From: Bradyrhizobium sp.
GTDB taxonomy: Bacteria; Pseudomonadota; Alphaproteobacteria; Rhizobiales; Xanthobacteraceae
Direction of reading: 5' to 3'
Length of the DNA stretch: 7,172 nt
Assembly (NCBI GenBank): GCA_019243075.1
Contig: JAFAUV010000285.1
Coordinates: forward strand, 1-7,172
Shown: positions 6,010 through 7,172 of the stretch, in pieces
Layout: each line of letters starts with the position of its first letter
Numbering within the stretch: the stretch's first letter is position 1
Position numbers and translations under genes: made by a program
Notes under the pieces: generated by a model
Databases searched by the model: none
The model's input: the letters and a program-made list of their open reading frames with translations, nothing else
What the model was told of the DNA's origin: nothing

Positions 6010-7172
6010 GCATCGCCTCTGAAAGCGCGGGCCGCCTTGCCGAACAGCCCGCGCGCCATAGCCGCGCGCTCTCGCTCAGCCTGCGCTATGCCTTGCGAGA
6101 ATTGCGCGGCGGCTTGCGCGGCTTCCACGTCTTCGTCGCCTGCATCGCGCTCGGCGTGATGGCAATTGCCGGCGTCGGCTCGGTCGCGGCGAGCCTCGGC
6201 GAAGGCATGGCGCGCGAGGGACGCAATCTGCTCGGGGGCGATGTCGCCTTCCTGCTGTTCCAGCGCGAGGCCAAGCCGGACGAGCTCGCTTTCCTGCGCT
6301 CGCGTGGCGAGGTCTCGGTCGTCGGCACCATGCGCGGCATGGCCCGCGCGGCCGACGGCAAGCTGGCGCTGGTCGAGATGAAGGCGGTCGACGGCACCTA
6401 TCCGTCGATCGGCGAGCTGACGCTCGATCCGGCACTCCCGGTCAATGAACTCCTCAGCGAGCGCGAAGGCGTGTTTGGCGCGGCGGCCGATCCGACCCTG
6501 CTCGCGCGGCTCGAGCTGAAGATCGGCGATGTCGTCAGTGTCGGGGATGCCCGCTTCCAGATCAGGAGCGCGGTCGAAGCCGAGCCCGACAAGCTCGGCG
6601 TCGGGGTCGGCTTCGGCCCTCGGTTTCTCGTCAGCTACGACGCCCTGCACGCAACCGGATTGATCCAGCCGGGCAGCCTCGTGCGCTGGAATTATCGCGT
6701 CAAACTTCCCGACAACGCCTCCGACGAGCGCGCGGTCAATGCATTGATGGAGGATGCCCGCGCCGCCGAACCGCAAGCCGGCTGGGAAATACGCAGTCGC
6801 TCCAACGCCTCGCCGCAGCTCGAACGCAACATCGATCGTTTCACGCAATTCCTGACCCTCGTCGGCCTCGCCGCGCTGCTGGTCGGGGGCGTCGGCGTCG
6901 CCAATGCCGTCAAAAGCCATATCGATCGCCGCCTCGACGTCATTGCGGCGTTGAAGGCGCTCGGCGCAACCGGCGGCGATGTGTTCGCGATTTATCTGAC
7001 CCAGGTGATCGTGCTGGCCGCCCTCGGCTCGGCAATCGGACTAGCCGCGGGCGCGGCGCTGCCCTTTGTCGTCGTCGGATTGTTCGGCAAATTATTGCCG
7101 CTGCCGGTGCTGCCGGCAATTCATCCGACCGAGCTCGCGCTGTCGCTCGTCTACGGCCTGCTCACCGCGCTT
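6006..7172 (+). CDS. ybbP: FtsX-domain ABC permease, YbbP-like, 3' end cut by window edge
   Basis: Membrane subunit partnering the upstream ATPase. 389 codons are visible with no stop before the window end; relatives are around 800-850 residues, so about half is seen. The ATG overlaps the ATPase stop as ATGA (6006-6009), indicating coupled translation. The N-terminus is cytoplasmic (SLRYALRELRGG at 25-36), then TM1 at about 40-61 (HVFVACIALGVMAIAGVGSV). A large periplasmic domain follows, about 62-278, MacB-periplasmic-core-like. Then comes the FtsX module: TM2 about 279-302 (FTQFLTLVGLAALLVGGVGV), the conserved coupling segment RRLDVIAALKALGA, TM3 about 326-351, and the start of another hydrophobic segment at the edge (LALSLVYGLLTAL). 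Members of this YbbP/predicted lysophospholipase L1-associated transporter group are paired with TesA-like esterases, as here. Transported substrate is unknown. Confidence 0.9.
   Translation, partial: MSIASESAGRLAEQPARHSRALSLSLRYALRELRGGLRGFHVFVACIALGVMAIAGVGSVAASLGEGMAREGRNLLGGDVAFLLFQREAKPDELAFLRSRGEVSVVGTMRGMARAADGKLALVEMKAVDGTYPSIGELTLDPALPVNELLSEREGVFGAAADPTLLARLELKIGDVVSVGDARFQIRSAVEAEPDKLGVGVGFGPRFLVSYDALHATGLIQPGSLVRWNYRVKLPDNASDERAVNALMEDARAAEPQAGWEIRSRSNASPQLERNIDRFTQFLTLVGLAALLVGGVGVANAVKSHIDRRLDVIAALKALGATGGDVFAIYLTQVIVLAALGSAIGLAAGAALPFVVVGLFGKLLPLPVLPAIHPTELALSLVYGLLTAL

Noticed and set aside
5727..6920. 397-codon minus-strand frame opposite the ABC ATPase and permease
   Set aside because: Long antisense frame caused by codon bias; Asp/Ala/Arg-rich with no domain, and both plus-strand genes have strong family evidence and coupled starts.
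1..7172. Mobile element, CRISPR, toxin-antitoxin or defence system
   Set aside because: Every long coding region is a recognisable core gene; there is no integrase, transposase, terminal repeat, spaced direct repeat array or tRNA attachment site.

Overview
The window is high-GC DNA with alphaproteobacterial gene content. The protein sequences and the order thpR, zapE, mdh, sucC look like Bradyrhizobium or a close relative in Nitrobacteraceae. That placement is an inference from recognising the sequences, not from a search. It appears to be an ordinary chromosomal housekeeping region. I found no tRNA, rRNA, CRISPR array, insertion sequence, integrase, phage gene or other sign of recent transfer.

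Layout. Five genes lie on the minus strand. Read in the direction of transcription they are: a secreted SGNH esterase of the TesA type (4572-5288), the RNA 2',3'-cyclic phosphodiesterase thpR (3849-4385), the AFG1-type ATPase zapE (2515-3696), malate dehydrogenase mdh (1319-2287), and the succinyl-CoA synthetase beta subunit sucC (1-1192, running off the left edge within a codon or so of its expected end). Two plus-strand genes diverge from the esterase: a LolD/MacB-type ABC ATPase (5275-6009) and, overlapping it by ATGA, a large FtsX-domain permease (6006 to beyond 7172).

How the genes work together. mdh and sucC are consecutive TCA-cycle genes and probably begin a suc operon continuing left of the window. 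The esterase facing an ABC ATPase-permease pair reproduces the tesA / ybbA-ybbP arrangement known from E. coli. Here the two divergent start regions physically overlap (5275-5288). zapE and thpR are co-directional with the TCA genes but separated from each other and from mdh by 150-230 bp gaps, so they are probably separate or loosely coupled transcription units.

Non-coding DNA. The gaps hold several well-formed inverted repeats. The best are an 8-2-8 palindrome between mdh and sucC (1252-1269), an 8-1-8 palindrome in front of thpR (4414-4430), and a UUCG-loop hairpin downstream of the esterase gene (4449-4466). These are the most interesting features. They are candidate operators or terminators without a known regulator. 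I see no convincing undescribed system.
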